A DNA stretch of 64,000 bases from Variovorax sp. OAS795 (GCF_040546685.1 NZ_JBEPOH010000001.1:2294001-2358000), one strand, 5' to 3'; positions 1-8,460 are shown, counted from the stretch's first letter. A program made the numbers and translations. Notes: generated by a model not told the origin, from the sequence alone.

Positions 1-585
1 CACCACGGCACCCACCACGGCCAGGGTCACGGACACCTTCAGGCCGCTGAAGATGGAAGGAAGGGCCTGCGGCAGGCTGATCTTCAGGAAGGTCTGCAGG
101 CGGCTCGCGCCCATCGAGCGCGAGAGGTCGAGCATGTCGGGCTCGACCGACTTGAAGCCCATCACCGTGGAAACCACCACCGGGAAGAAGCCGAGCAGAA
201 AGGCCGAGATCACCTTCGGAAAGATGCCGAAGCCGAACCACACCACGAAGAGCGGCGCGATCGCCACCTTGGGGATGCTCTGCGAGAACACCAGCAGGGG
301 GTACACGTAAGACTCCACCAGCCGCGAATAGGCGATGACCATGGCAATCGGAATGCCGATCACGATCGTGAGGCCGAAGCCGCCCAGCGTCGCGAGCGTG
401 GTCTTCCAGCTTTCGCCCAGCAGGCGCGGCCATTCGGCGACCAGCTGCTTCACCACCGCGAGCGGCGGCGGCACCAGGTAGGCCGGAATCCTGAAGAGCC
501 GGATCGCGAGGTCCCACAGCACCAGCAGCAGCAAGATCAGCAGGAACGGCCGCAGGGCCGGGGAGAGCAGGAGCTTGCGGAGCAT
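1..585 (-). CDS. ABC transporter permease, SsuC/TauC type (C-terminus off the left edge)
   Basis: Inner-membrane permease of a binding-protein-dependent importer of the nitrate/sulfonate/taurine class. The 195 codons visible begin with a membrane segment at residues about 12-30. More hydrophobic stretches follow at about 65-86, 95-120 and 123-143. The cytoplasmic EAA loop that contacts the ATPase is seen around residues 157-176 (SMGASRLQTFLKISLPQALP). The family is usually about 250-270 aa, so roughly 60-70 residues lie beyond base 1. It starts 44 bases after the Bug receptor gene on the same strand and may share its transcript. That pairing is unusual, because Bug receptors normally work with TctAB or alone. 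The substrate cannot be read from the sequence. Confidence 0.85.
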   Translation of the reverse strand, partial: MLRKLLLSPALRPFLLILLLLVLWDLAIRLFRIPAYLVPPPLAVVKQLVAEWPRLLGESWKTTLATLGGFGLTIVIGIPIAMVIAYSRLVESYVYPLLVFSQSIPKVAIAPLFVVWFGFGIFPKVISAFLLGFFPVVVSTVMGFKSVEPDMLDLSRSMGASRLQTFLKISLPQALPSIFSGLKVSVTLAVVGAVV

Positions 586-629
586 GGCGGCGGCCGGCGG
601 GTCTGGCGGGACGGGTGGAGTGGGCCGGC

Positions 630-1613
630 TTACTGCTGGACCGAGAGGCCCGCGGCCTTCACCAGCTGTGCGTTGCTGCCGATCTCTTCCTTGATGTAGG
701 CGTCGAACTGCTCGGGCTTGAGCGTCCACGCGTCGGCACCCAGCTTGAGGAAGCGCTCCTTGACCTCGGGCGTGGCCAGCGCCTTCACCACTTCGTCGTG
801 CAGGCGGTTGACGATGTCGCGCGGCGTCTTGGCGGGCGCCATCATGCCGATCCAGAAATTGAACTCCGAGCCGGGCACGCCGGCCTCGGCGGTGGTGGGC
901 ACGTCAGGCAGGGCGGCGGCGCGCTTGGGCGAGCCGACGGCCAGCGCCAGCAGCTGGCCTTCCTTGATCTGGCCGATGACCGGCGCGATGGGGGAGAAGT
1001 AGTAGTCGACCCGGCCGGCGAGCACTTCGCTCACCGCTTCGCCCGAGCCCTTGAACGGGATGTTGGTCGCGTCGATCTTGGCGGCCATCTTGAACTTCTC
1101 GGCGTTCAGGTGGGTGGCGCTGCCCTGGCCGGCGGAGGCGAAGTTCATGCTGCCCGGCTTGGCGCGCGCGGCGGCCAGCAGCTGCTGCAGGGTCTTGATG
1201 CTCTTGGTGGGCGAGATCACGAGCGCGTTGGGCAGCGACGAGATCGGCGTGACACCGGCGAAGTCGTTCACCGTGTCGAAGGGCAGCTTGGCGAAGGTCG
1301 AAGGGCTCACCGTGTGCGAGGACGAATGGATCATGATCGTGTAGCCGTCCGGCGCGGCCGTCGCCACTGCCTGCTGGCCGATGGTGCCGCTCGCGCCGCC
1401 CTTGTTCTCGATCACCAGCGTCTGGCCCATGCTGGCGCCCATCTTGTCGGCGATGGCGCGCGCAATGATGTCGGTGGTGCTGCCGGCCGCAAACGGCACG
1501 ATGACGCGAATGGGCTTGGTGGGGTAGCTGCCCTGCGCCGAGGCCAGCCCCGGCATCAACCCGGCAAGGCAGGTGAGCGTGGCCAGTGCGGTGGTGCGTA
1601 CGAGTTGCTTCAT
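630..1613 (-). CDS. Bug-family (TctC) periplasmic solute-binding receptor
   Basis: A 327-aa tripartite-tricarboxylate-transporter receptor. It has a cleavable signal peptide (basic MKQLVR, hydrophobic core, LASA cleavage region near residue 26). Family hallmarks follow: the N-terminal YPTKPIRVIVPFAAGSTTD at about 30-48, and ENKGGASGTIGQQAVA followed by PDGYT at about 70-92. Bug receptors bind carboxylates or amides in the periplasm, but the ligand here is unknown. No TctA or TctB gene is nearby, and the next gene is an ABC permease. The promoter region carries a palindrome also found before the neighbouring TetR gene, which suggests local repression. Confidence 0.9.
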   Translation of the reverse strand: MKQLVRTTALATLTCLAGLMPGLASAQGSYPTKPIRVIVPFAAGSTTDIIARAIADKMGASMGQTLVIENKGGASGTIGQQAVATAAPDGYTIMIHSSSHTVSPSTFAKLPFDTVNDFAGVTPISSLPNALVISPTKSIKTLQQLLAAARAKPGSMNFASAGQGSATHLNAEKFKMAAKIDATNIPFKGSGEAVSEVLAGRVDYYFSPIAPVIGQIKEGQLLALAVGSPKRAAALPDVPTTAEAGVPGSEFNFWIGMMAPAKTPRDIVNRLHDEVVKALATPEVKERFLKLGADAWTLKPEQFDAYIKEEIGSNAQLVKAAGLSVQQ

Positions 1614-1652
1614 GAATGTCTCCGCGCGGACGAGCCGCCTTGTCTGTCGAAT

Positions 1653-1672
1653 AATTCACCAGTAAGTGAATT
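1653..1672. promoter_or_regulatory. Putative TetR operator before the Bug receptor gene
   Basis: The 20-bp element AATTCACCAGTAAGTGAATT has 7-bp arms (AATTCAC/GTGAATT) and ends 40 bases upstream of the receptor start. The same half-site AATTCACC occurs in the 20-bp element directly upstream of the tetR gene at 2421-2440. Two copies before two genes, one of them the regulator, fit autoregulation plus control of the receptor. Binding is inferred. Confidence 0.6.
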
Positions 1673-1756
1673 AGCGATTTTAGAAAGGCTGCCGCCGCAG
1701 CGCAACCGCTGCCGATCGGTAGATACCCGGAGATGCCTGGAGGTCCGCGCGAGGGC

Positions 1757-2413
1757 TCAGTGCAGCACGTAGCCCAGGACCAGGTCGGTCATGTGCGAGA
1801 GCCGCTGGGCCATCGCCTTGGGTGCACGCAGGTCGCGGCCGAAGATGGCCGACAGCGTGTGGTTGTTCGACAGGTAGAAGTAGCAGAGCGAGGCGATCGA
1901 GATGTACAGCTGCACCGGGTCCACGCCGGCGCGAAACAGCTTGTCGCGCTTGCCGCGCTCCAGCACCGTGTCCAGCAGCTGCACCAGCGGCGAGTTCATC
2001 TCCTGGATGCGTTCGGAGCGCTTCAGGTGCGCGGCGCAATGCAGGTTCTCGCTGTTCAGCAGCGTGATGAACTCCGGATGCTCGAGGTAGTAGTGCCAGG
2101 TGAACGACACCAGCTGGCGGATGGCCTCGACCGGATCGATCTCGTCCAGGTGCAGGCGCTGCTCGGCTTCGCGGATGTCGGCGTAGGTGCGTTCGAGCAC
2201 CGCCAGGAACAGGTCGTCCTTGCTGCCGAAGTAGTAATAGATGAGTCGCTTGTTCAGCCCCGCGCGCGCGGCGATGCTGTCCATGCGCGCACCGGCCAGG
2301 CCTCGTTCGGCGAACTCGTCGCGCGCCGACGCAAGAATGGCGAGTTGCGAGCGGTCGGCATCGCGCGAGCGCGGCTCGATCGTTTCGGGTAAGGAGTCCT
2401 TGGTGGCCTTCAT
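1757..2413 (-). CDS. TetR/AcrR-family transcriptional regulator
   Basis: A 218-aa one-component repressor. The N-terminal TetR helix-turn-helix is plain at residues about 28-75, including MDSIAARAGLNKRLIYYYFG, where the recognition helix precedes the YYYFGSK motif. The helical C-terminal part matches the general TetR ligand-binding and dimer domain. The start at 2413 gives a short disordered N-terminus, which is normal for the family. It lies upstream of the Bug gene on the same strand. Its promoter holds a palindrome (2421-2440) related to the one before the Bug gene. The inducer is unknown. Confidence 0.9.
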   Translation of the reverse strand: MKATKDSLPETIEPRSRDADRSQLAILASARDEFAERGLAGARMDSIAARAGLNKRLIYYYFGSKDDLFLAVLERTYADIREAEQRLHLDEIDPVEAIRQLVSFTWHYYLEHPEFITLLNSENLHCAAHLKRSERIQEMNSPLVQLLDTVLERGKRDKLFRAGVDPVQLYISIASLCYFYLSNNHTLSAIFGRDLRAPKAMAQRLSHMTDLVLGYVLH

Positions 2414-2420
2414 GGCGCGA

Positions 2421-2440
2421 ATTTAACCATTTGGTGAATT
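2421..2440. promoter_or_regulatory. Putative TetR autoregulatory operator
   Basis: ATTTAACCATTTGGTGAATT sits 8 bases upstream of the tetR start. Read on the minus strand it begins AATTCACC and ends in a diverged second arm, so it matches the element at 1653-1672 in length and half-site. Confidence 0.55.
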
Positions 2441-2607
2441 AACGCAAGGCGTTGAGGGCGGACGCACATAATTGCCAGAGACATTTGCAGCGGAGGTTCG
2501 ACTTCTCATGAGTACATCACAACCCGCCGGCCCCCCGATCGTCGTTGTTTGATCGAACCGCTTCCACGCGCGCCACGCTCGCGTCGATCACGCGCGCTGC
2601 GCAGGCC

Positions 2608-2634
2608 AAAAAAAAGCCGGCATGTGCCGGCTTT
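2608..2634 (-). terminator. Rho-independent terminator of the SWIB gene
   Basis: On the minus strand, AAAGCCGGC-ACAT-GCCGGCTTT forms a perfect stem and runs into eight T residues. It lies about 40 bases after the SWIB stop codon at 2674. Confidence 0.85.
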
Positions 2635-2673
2635 GTGATTCGGGAGCGCGATGCACGCGCAGTGCCCGAGCGC

Positions 2674-3120
2674 TTACTTGACGTGCTTGCCGATCAGCGC
2701 GGCCAGTTCGAACATCGAGACTTGCGGCTTGCCGAAGATTTCCTTCAGCTTGGCGTCGGCGTTGATGTTGCGCTTGTTGGCCTTGTCTTGAAGGTTGTTC
2801 TTCTTGATGTAGTCCCAGAGCTTGCTCACGACGGCGGTGCGCGGCAGGGGCGTCGAGCCGACCACGGCGGCGAGTGCCGGGCTGGGGGTCAGGGCCTTCA
2901 TGAACGCGGCGTTGGGCGTGCGCTTCTTGGCGGGGGCGGCCTTCTTTGCAGGAGCAGCCTTCTTCGCGGGAGCAGCCTTCTTCGCAGGAGCAGCAGCCTT
3001 CTTGGCGGGCGCAGCCTTCTTGGCCGGTGCGGCCTTCTTCGCAGGAGCCGCAGCCTTCTTGGCGGGAGCGGCCTTCTTTGCCGGAGCTTTCTTGGCCGGA
3101 GCCTTCTTTGCAGTTGCCAT
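2674..3120 (-). CDS. SWIB/MDM2-domain protein with histone H1-like Lys/Ala/Pro tail
   Basis: A 148-aa protein in two parts. Residues 1 to about 68 are tandem copies of KKAAPA or KKAPA units, a highly basic disordered tail like eukaryotic histone H1 and bacterial H1-like DNA-binding proteins. Residues about 85-148 are a SWIB domain: LPRTAVVSKLWDYIKKNNLQ, then a conserved KLKEIFGK segment. SWIB proteins with such tails are known in chlamydiae and betaproteobacteria and are thought to act on DNA compaction or topology. The gene is monocistronic with its own terminator. The repeat number is likely variable between strains, because the DNA repeat (gcaggagcagccttcttc-like units) is nearly identical from unit to unit. 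Confidence 0.9.
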   Translation of the reverse strand: MATAKKAPAKKAPAKKAAPAKKAAAPAKKAAPAKKAAPAKKAAAPAKKAAPAKKAAPAKKAAPAKKRTPNAAFMKALTPSPALAAVVGSTPLPRTAVVSKLWDYIKKNNLQDKANKRNINADAKLKEIFGKPQVSMFELAALIGKHVK

Positions 3121-3275
3121 GGTTGATTTCCTTTTTTGGTTGAACAGTCACCAATGAAAAACTTGCGTCTCCAGTGGCATTGCGGATGCTAAAGGAGAAG
3201 AAACGCGTTTCCAAGGGAAAAAGAGCTTTTTTCATTGGGAGCTGTTGTTTTTTCAGAGGGGAGAACCCGTGGTTT

Positions 3276-4202
3276 TCAGCTTCGGCGTTCGGGCCACGTC
3301 GCCAGCACCACGCCCACCAGCGCAAGCGCGAATGCGATGAGCTGTGCCGACGAGAGGCTTTCGCCCAGCACCAGCACGCCGACGAGGGCCGCGCTCACCG
3401 GCAGCATCACCGTGAAAACGCCCGCTTGCGCTGCGGGCACGTGGCGCAGGCCCGTCATCCAGAGCCACACCGTCCAGATGCTTGCGGCCAGCGCGTAGAC
3501 CACCAGCAGGGCCCATGTGCCCAGGCGCACGGCCGAGAAGTCGAACTGCAGTGCGAACCAGATGCCGAAGGGCATCGACAGCACGAAGCCCCAGAGGTTG
3601 ATGAGCGAAGAGATGCGCTTGGGGCCGAGGTGCCCGGTGAGTGACTTGCCGATCACCGCATACGCCGATTCGCACAGCACCGCGCAGAACACCAGCAGGT
3701 TGCCGAGCCAGGGCATCGACGCGTGCGAAGAGCCTTCTGCATTGGCTTGGACGTGCGCCGGCACCAGCGCGAGCAGCCCGATGCCGATGGCTGCGCAGCC
3801 GATCGCGAGACCGATGCGCACGGTGATGCGCTCGCGCAGGAAGAGCCAGCTCGCAACCGCCACGACCGCCGGAATGGACGCCATGATCACACCGGCCGAC
3901 ACCGCGCTCGTGAGGCTCACGCCGAACAGCATGCAGATCGAGAACAGGAAGTTGCCGAGGAAAGATTCGAGAAAAACCAGGCCGCGGATGCGCCGGCTCA
4001 TGGGCCGTTCGGCCAGCGGACGCCGCAGCCAGTGCGGCATCGCGAGCGCGGCGATGCCGAAGCGAAGCCACGCGAGCAGCAGCACCGGGAATGCGGCGAC
4101 CAACGGTTTGGAGAGGGCGACATAACTGCCGACGAGCGACATGCTCAAGGCCAGGCAGCCGTAGGCGACGAGGCGGCTGGAGGCGGGGACGGCGGTGTTC
4201 AA
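3276..4202 (-). CDS. EamA/DMT-family transporter
   Basis: A 308-aa integral membrane protein with about ten hydrophobic segments in two EamA repeats of about 140 residues (roughly 15-145 and 165-300). Features typical of the drug/metabolite transporter superfamily include SLVGSYVALSKPLVAAFPV near the N-terminus, with a basic loop after LLAWLRFGIAAL. These proteins usually export amino acids or other small metabolites. No substrate can be inferred. The gene is divergent from the AIG2-like gene, with only 25 bases between the chosen starts, so their promoters must overlap the opposite coding sequence. Confidence 0.85.
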   Translation of the reverse strand: MNTAVPASSRLVAYGCLALSMSLVGSYVALSKPLVAAFPVLLLAWLRFGIAALAMPHWLRRPLAERPMSRRIRGLVFLESFLGNFLFSICMLFGVSLTSAVSAGVIMASIPAVVAVASWLFLRERITVRIGLAIGCAAIGIGLLALVPAHVQANAEGSSHASMPWLGNLLVFCAVLCESAYAVIGKSLTGHLGPKRISSLINLWGFVLSMPFGIWFALQFDFSAVRLGTWALLVVYALAASIWTVWLWMTGLRHVPAAQAGVFTVMLPVSAALVGVLVLGESLSSAQLIAFALALVGVVLATWPERRS

Positions 4203-4227
4203 TAGACTGGATGCTTGTTGTGGGACG

Positions 4228-4668
4228 ATGGATTCAATGATGCCGCAAACGCCGAAATCCGAGGGCCTGCAGGGTGCGCACGCGCTGCGCCACGTGTTCG
4301 TCTATGGCACGCTGCGCCGCGGCGGGCGCAACGACATTGCGCGCTTCCGGCCCGAGCCCTTCCACGTGGCCGATGGCGCAATCGCGGGCACGCTCTACGA
4401 CCTGGACAGCTATCCGGGCGTGGTGCTGGGCGGAAAAGGGCGCGTCGTGGGCGAGATCTACCGCATCGAACCCGAGGTGGAAGCCGCGCTCGACCTGCTC
4501 GAGGAAGTTGCCGACGATGGCTCCGGCGAGTACATCAAGCGGCATGTGACCGTGGCCGCAGGCGCACGGCAGTTCGAGTGCCTGGTGTACGAAATCCATC
4601 CGTCGCGCATCGCGCGGCGCGCAGTGATCAGGAGCGGCGACTGGATCGCGCACGCGGCTGCACGTTGA
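4228..4668 (+). CDS. AIG2-like gamma-glutamylcyclotransferase family protein
   Basis: About 146 aa with the AIG2/GGCT fold. It has the substrate-loop motif VFVYGTLRRGG near the N-terminus, the LYDLDSYPGVV segment, and a later acidic stretch (PEVEAALDLLEEV). Family members cleave gamma-glutamyl-amines or gamma-glutamyl amino acids to 5-oxoproline, but many bacterial AIG2 proteins remain untested. An in-frame GTG at 4195 would overlap the divergent exporter gene. The ATG at 4228 (or 4237/4240) is preferred. Confidence 0.8.
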   Translation: MDSMMPQTPKSEGLQGAHALRHVFVYGTLRRGGRNDIARFRPEPFHVADGAIAGTLYDLDSYPGVVLGGKGRVVGEIYRIEPEVEAALDLLEEVADDGSGEYIKRHVTVAAGARQFECLVYEIHPSRIARRAVIRSGDWIAHAAAR

Positions 4669-4745
4669 TGGGTTTCGGCACCGCCGTTTCACGCCTGAGA
4701 GAGACGTTGCATATTGCGAAATGAACAGCTGCTGCGCTGCAATAT

Positions 4746-4766
4746 TTTTTCTCAATATGAGAAAAA
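4746..4766. promoter_or_regulatory. AT-rich palindrome upstream of isocitrate lyase
   Basis: Perfect inverted repeat TTTTTCTCA-ATA-TGAGAAAAA, about 150 bases upstream of aceA. It is flanked by a second inverted pair, TGCGAAAT near 4715 and ATTTCGCA at 4769-4776. The region is much more AT-rich than its surroundings. It probably holds binding sites for an acetate or fatty-acid responsive regulator, which cannot be named from the sequence. Confidence 0.45.
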
Positions 4767-4820
4767 TAATTTCGCATGGAGAAATACACGCCTAAGTGGT
4801 TGATAGTGCTCGCATAAAAA

Positions 4821-4840
4821 TATGTCTTCTATAAGACATA
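4821..4840. promoter_or_regulatory. Second palindrome in the isocitrate lyase promoter
   Basis: TATGTCTT-CTAT-AAGACATA is a perfect inverted repeat with 8-bp arms and a 4-bp spacer, 73 bases before the aceA start. The GTCTT-N4-AAGAC form suits a dimeric GntR-like or similar regulator. The identity of the regulator is unknown. Confidence 0.5.
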
Positions 4841-4912
4841 AGAGTCTGCGTTGGGTTTACAGTGACTGCACGGCCCCAGCGCCCAACCTTCAATCAACCT
4901 CACGGAGTGACC

Positions 4913-6232
4913 ATGCCCCAGACCCTCACAGAACAACTGAGCCGCGAACAGCAAATTGCCGCCCTCGAGAAAGAATGGGCCACCAATCCCCGCTGGAAGG
5001 GCATCAAGCGCGGCTACAGCGCTGCCGACGTGGTGCGCCTTCGCGGCTCGTTCCCGATCGAGCACACGCTGGCACGCCGCGGTGCAGAGAAGCTCTGGGA
5101 GCTGGTGAACAACGAGCCCTACGTGAACTGCCTCGGCGCGCTGACCGGCGGCCAGGCCATGCAGCAGGTGAAGGCCGGCGTGAAGGCCATCTACCTGTCG
5201 GGCTGGCAGGTTGCCGCCGACGCCAACACCTATTCGGCGATGTACCCGGACCAGTCGCTGTACCCGGTGGATTCGGTGCCGACGGTGGTCGAGCGCATCA
5301 ACAACACCTTCCGCCGCGCGGACGAGATCCAGTGGTCCAAGAACGTGAACCCCGGCGACAAGGGCTATGTCGACTACTTCGCCCCCATCGTTGCCGACGC
5401 TGAAGCCGGCTTTGGCGGTGTGCTGAACGGTTTCGAGCTGATGAAGGCCATGATCAAGGCCGGCGCCGGCGGCGTGCACTTCGAAGACCAGCTCGCCTCG
5501 GTCAAGAAGTGCGGCCACATGGGCGGCAAGGTGCTCGTGCCGACGACCGAAGCCGTGCAGAAGCTCGTCGCCGCACGCATGGCGGCCGACGTCTGCGGCA
5601 CGCCGACGCTCGTGATTGCCCGCACCGATGCCGAAGCGGCCGACCTCATCACCAGCGACTACGACGAGAACGACAAGCCTTTCCTCACGGGCGAGCGCAC
5701 CGCCGAAGGCTTCTACAAGACCAGGAAGGGCATGGACCAGGCCATCAGCCGCGCCGTCGCCTATGCGTACTACGCCGACCTGGTGTGGTGCGAAACCGGC
5801 ACGCCCGACCTCGAGTTCGCCCGCAAGTTCGCCGAAGCCGTGCACAAGGTGCACCCCGGCAAGATGCTGGCCTACAACTGCTCGCCGTCGTTCAACTGGA
5901 AGAAGAACCTCGACGACGCCACCATTGCCAAGTTCCAGAAGGAACTGGGCGCCATGGGCTACAAGTACCAGTTCATCACGCTGGCCGGCATCCACTCGAT
6001 GTGGTTCAACATGTTCGACCTGGCGCAAGACTATGTGCAGCGCGGCATGTCGGCCTACGTCGAGAAGGTGCAAGAGCCCGAGTTCGCAGCGCGCGACCGC
6101 GGCTACACCTTCGTGTCGCACCAGCAGGAAGTGGGCACGGGTTACTTCGACGAGGTGACCACCGTCATCCAGGGCGGCAAGTCCAGCGTCACGGCGCTGA
6201 CCGGCTCGACCGAGGAAGAACAGTTCCACTGA
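4913..6232 (+). CDS. aceA: Isocitrate lyase
   Basis: A 439-aa glyoxylate-cycle enzyme that splits isocitrate into succinate and glyoxylate during growth on acetate or fatty acids. The catalytic signature [16 protein letters not shown] is present with the active Cys at residue 200, close to its position in the E. coli enzyme. Other conserved blocks are [17 protein letters not shown] and [11 protein letters not shown]. The ATG at 4913 is preceded by CGGAGTG and gives the expected N-terminus. An in-frame GTG further upstream at 4862 is not needed. It is monocistronic: a palindrome-rich promoter lies upstream and a strong terminator starts 42 bases after the stop. Two catabolic blocks later in the window would supply acetyl-CoA to this bypass. 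Confidence 0.97.
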   Translation: MPQTLTEQLSREQQIAALEKEWATNPRWKGIKRGYSAADVVRLRGSFPIEHTLARRGAEKLWELVNNEPYVNCLGALTGGQAMQQVKAGVKAIYLSGWQVAADANTYSAMYPDQSLYPVDSVPTVVERINNTFRRADEIQWSKNVNPGDKGYVDYFAPIVADAEAGFGGVLNGFELMKAMIKAGAGGVHFEDQLASVKKCGHMGGKVLVPTTEAVQKLVAARMAADVCGTPTLVIARTDAEAADLITSDYDENDKPFLTGERTAEGFYKTRKGMDQAISRAVAYAYYADLVWCETGTPDLEFARKFAEAVHKVHPGKMLAYNCSPSFNWKKNLDDATIAKFQKELGAMGYKYQFITLAGIHSMWFNMFDLAQDYVQRGMSAYVEKVQEPEFAARDRGYTFVSHQQEVGTGYFDEVTTVIQGGKSSVTALTGSTEEEQFH

Positions 6233-6274
6233 CCCGCTGATCGCCTGAACAGACGATTCGCTGTCACCATCCAG

Positions 6275-6299
6275 CCCGGCCTTGTGCCGGGTTTTTTTT
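6275..6299 (+). terminator. Rho-independent terminator of aceA
   Basis: CCCGGC-CTTGT-GCCGGG stem followed by eight T residues, 42 bases after the aceA stop codon. Confidence 0.9.
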
Positions 6300-6396
6300 G
6301 TGGGACCCGCAAAACCCGCCCGCCAATGGCCTGGGCGGCCACCGGATAGAATTGCGGCTCTCTGCACCCAACAAGAGCGAGAAAGGCACCTTGGTT

Positions 6397-6465
6397 ATGA
6401 CACCGCGAACTACTCCGCAAGGACCCAGCGGCTTTTTCTTCATCTCCGAAGAAAAGGGCCGGTAG
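6397..6465 (+). CDS. Candidate Thr/Phe-rich leader peptide of the thrS operon
   Basis: A 22-codon reading frame starting ATG ACA CCG CGA ACT ACT: three Thr codons in the first six positions, then TTT TTC TTC (Phe13-15), ending at TAG 6463-6465. An AGAAAGG-like ribosome site lies about 10 bases upstream. It is followed by an alternative RNA fold and a terminator hairpin 17 bases before the thrS start, the normal architecture of ribosome-mediated attenuation. The downstream operon encodes both threonyl- and phenylalanyl-tRNA synthetases, which matches the two residue types in the leader. Translation is not proven, and a frame this short could arise by chance. The combined codon content, position and RNA fold make it credible. 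Confidence 0.55.
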   Translation: MTPRTTPQGPSGFFFISEEKGR

Positions 6466-6503
6466 CCCGCGCTCGCTGGTTTCTGCCAGCACCCCAACCA
6501 AGC

Positions 6504-6536
6504 AAAGCGCGGCCAGTCACCGCGCTTTTTGTTTTT
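6504..6536 (+). terminator. Attenuator (terminator hairpin) in the thrS leader
   Basis: AAAGCGCGG-CCAGTCA-CCGCGCTTT gives a 9-bp perfect stem followed by TTTTTGTTTTT, directly upstream of thrS (6553). A competing antiterminator is visible: CCGCGC at 6467-6472 can pair with GCGCGG at 6507-6512, enclosing a small GCTGG/CCAGC hairpin. CGCTGG at 6474-6479 can instead pair with CCAGCG at 6425-6430 inside the leader ORF, just before its Phe codons. These mutually exclusive pairings are the classic 1:2, 2:3, 3:4 set. Confidence 0.7.
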
Positions 6537-6552
6537 CTGCCCGAGGTTTTTC

Positions 6553-8460
6553 ATGATCCAGATCACGCTTCCCGACAACTCGCGCCGCGAGTTCCCCGGC
6601 CCGGTTTCGGTGGCCGAAGTTGCCCAGTCCATCGGACCCGGGCTCGCCAAGATGACGGTGGCCGGCAAGATCGACGGCAAGCTCGTCGACGCCAGCGACA
6701 TCATCGACCGCGACGCCAGGCTGCAGATCATCACGCCCAAGGACGACGAGGGCCTGGAGATCATCCGCCACTCGACGGCCCACCTGGTCGGCCACGCGGT
6801 GAAGCAGCTCTACCCGACGGCCAAGATGGTCATCGGGCCGGTCATCGACGAGGGCTTCTACTACGACATCTCGTACGAGCGCCCGTTCACGCCCGAGGAC
6901 ATGGCGGCCATCGAGGCGCGCATGAAAGAACTCATCGCGCAGGACTACGACGTGGTCAAGAAGATGACGCCGCGCGCCGAGGTCATCGAAGTGTTCAAGT
7001 CGCGCGGCGAGGACTACAAGCTGCGCCTGGTCGAGGACATGCCCGACGAGCAGGCCATGGGCCTGTACTACCACCAGGAATATGTCGACATGTGCCGCGG
7101 CCCGCACGTGCCGAACACGCGATTCCTGAAGGTCTTCAAGCTCACGAAGCTGGCCGGCGCCTACTGGCGCGGCGACGCCAAGAACGAGCAGCTGCAGCGC
7201 ATCTACGGCACGGCCTGGGCCGACAAGAAGCAGCTCGACCAGTACATCCAGCGCATCGAGGAAGCCGAGAAGCGCGACCACCGCAAGCTGGGCAAGGAAC
7301 TGGACCTGTTCCACATCGACGAAGTGGCGCCGGGCGTGGTGTTCTGGCATCCCAAGGGATGGGCGATCTGGCAGGCCGTCGAGCAGTACATGCGCAACAT
7401 CTACCGCGACACGGGCTACTGGGAAGTCAAGGGCCCGCAGATCCTGGACAAGAGCCTGTGGGAGAAAACGGGCCACTGGCAGAACTACCGCGACAACATG
7501 TTCACGACGGAATCGGAAAAGCGCGAGTACGCGCTCAAGCCGATGAACTGCCCCGGCCACGTGCTCATCTTCAAGAGCGACCTGCGCAGCTACCGCGACC
7601 TGCCGCTGCGCTACGGCGAGTTCGGCCAGTGCCACCGCAACGAACCCAGCGGCGCGCTGCACGGCATCATGCGCGTGCGCGGCTTCACGCAGGACGACGG
7701 GCACGTCTTCTGCACCGAAGACCAGATCCTGGAAGAGTGCGTGGCGTACACGGCGCAGCTGCAGAAGGTGTACGCCGACTTCGGCTTCACGGACATCCTC
7801 TACAAGGTGGCCACGCGGCCCGACAACCGCGTCGGCTCCGACGAGCTGTGGGACAAGGCCGAGCATGCGGTGATGGAGGCGCTGCGCCGTTCGGGCGTCG
7901 ACTTCATCATCTCGCCCGGCGACGGGGCCTTCTACGGCCCCAAGATCGAATACACGCTGAAGGATGCGCTGGGCCGCCAGTGGCAGTGCGGCACCATGCA
8001 GGTCGACTTCAACACGGCCGAGCGCCTGGGCGCCGAGTACGTCACGGAATCGAGCGGGCGTGCGCACCCTGTGATGCTGCACCGCGCCATCGTGGGCAGC
8101 CTCGAGCGCTTCATCGGCATGCTGATCGAACACCATGCCGGCGCGCTGCCCGCGTGGCTCGCTCCGGTACAGGTGGCGGTGCTCAATATCAGCGAAGGGC
8201 AGGCCGACTACGCTGCTTCAGTGGCGAAAACGCTGCAGAATCAAGGGGTTAGGGTCCAGCTGGATCTGCACAACGAGAAGATTACGTATAAAATACGCAA
8301 GCATTCGTTGCAAAAGCTTCCCTATATCCTCGTCGTAGGCGACAAAGAGAAGGAAGCTGGTGCCGTCGCAGTGCGCGCCCGGGGCAATCAAGATCTCGGT
8401 GCAATGTCCCTCGAATCGTTCGTACTACGGCTCGTCCAGGATATTGCTGACAAGCGTTGA
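6553..8460 (+). CDS. thrS: Threonyl-tRNA synthetase
   Basis: A 635-aa class II synthetase, near the 642 aa of E. coli. Order of domains: TGS (1 to about 60), second additional editing domain with [16 protein letters not shown] at about 73-88 and a CRGPH motif near 180, catalytic core, then the anticodon-binding domain (about 535-635). In the core, MNCPGH supplies the zinc-site Cys and [19 protein letters not shown] is motif 2. The arginine of [12 protein letters not shown] near 510 is motif 3. It charges tRNA-Thr in the cytoplasm. The ATG at 6553 follows CGAGG. It is the first gene of the translation operon and sits directly behind an attenuator-like leader. Confidence 0.97.
   Translation: MIQITLPDNSRREFPGPVSVAEVAQSIGPGLAKMTVAGKIDGKLVDASDIIDRDARLQIITPKDDEGLEIIRHSTAHLVGHAVKQLYPTAKMVIGPVIDEGFYYDISYERPFTPEDMAAIEARMKELIAQDYDVVKKMTPRAEVIEVFKSRGEDYKLRLVEDMPDEQAMGLYYHQEYVDMCRGPHVPNTRFLKVFKLTKLAGAYWRGDAKNEQLQRIYGTAWADKKQLDQYIQRIEEAEKRDHRKLGKELDLFHIDEVAPGVVFWHPKGWAIWQAVEQYMRNIYRDTGYWEVKGPQILDKSLWEKTGHWQNYRDNMFTTESEKREYALKPMNCPGHVLIFKSDLRSYRDLPLRYGEFGQCHRNEPSGALHGIMRVRGFTQDDGHVFCTEDQILEECVAYTAQLQKVYADFGFTDILYKVATRPDNRVGSDELWDKAEHAVMEALRRSGVDFIISPGDGAFYGPKIEYTLKDALGRQWQCGTMQVDFNTAERLGAEYVTESSGRAHPVMLHRAIVGSLERFIGMLIEHHAGALPAWLAPVQVAVLNISEGQADYAASVAKTLQNQGVRVQLDLHNEKITYKIRKHSLQKLPYILVVGDKEKEAGAVAVRARGNQDLGAMSLESFVLRLVQDIADKR

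Noticed and set aside
4862..4912. Upstream GTG start for isocitrate lyase.
   Set aside because: The added residues are not part of the family and the ATG at 4913 has a ribosome site.
6282..8252. Long plus-strand frame overlapping thrS.
   Set aside because: Out of frame with thrS; Arg/Ala/His-rich shadow sequence.
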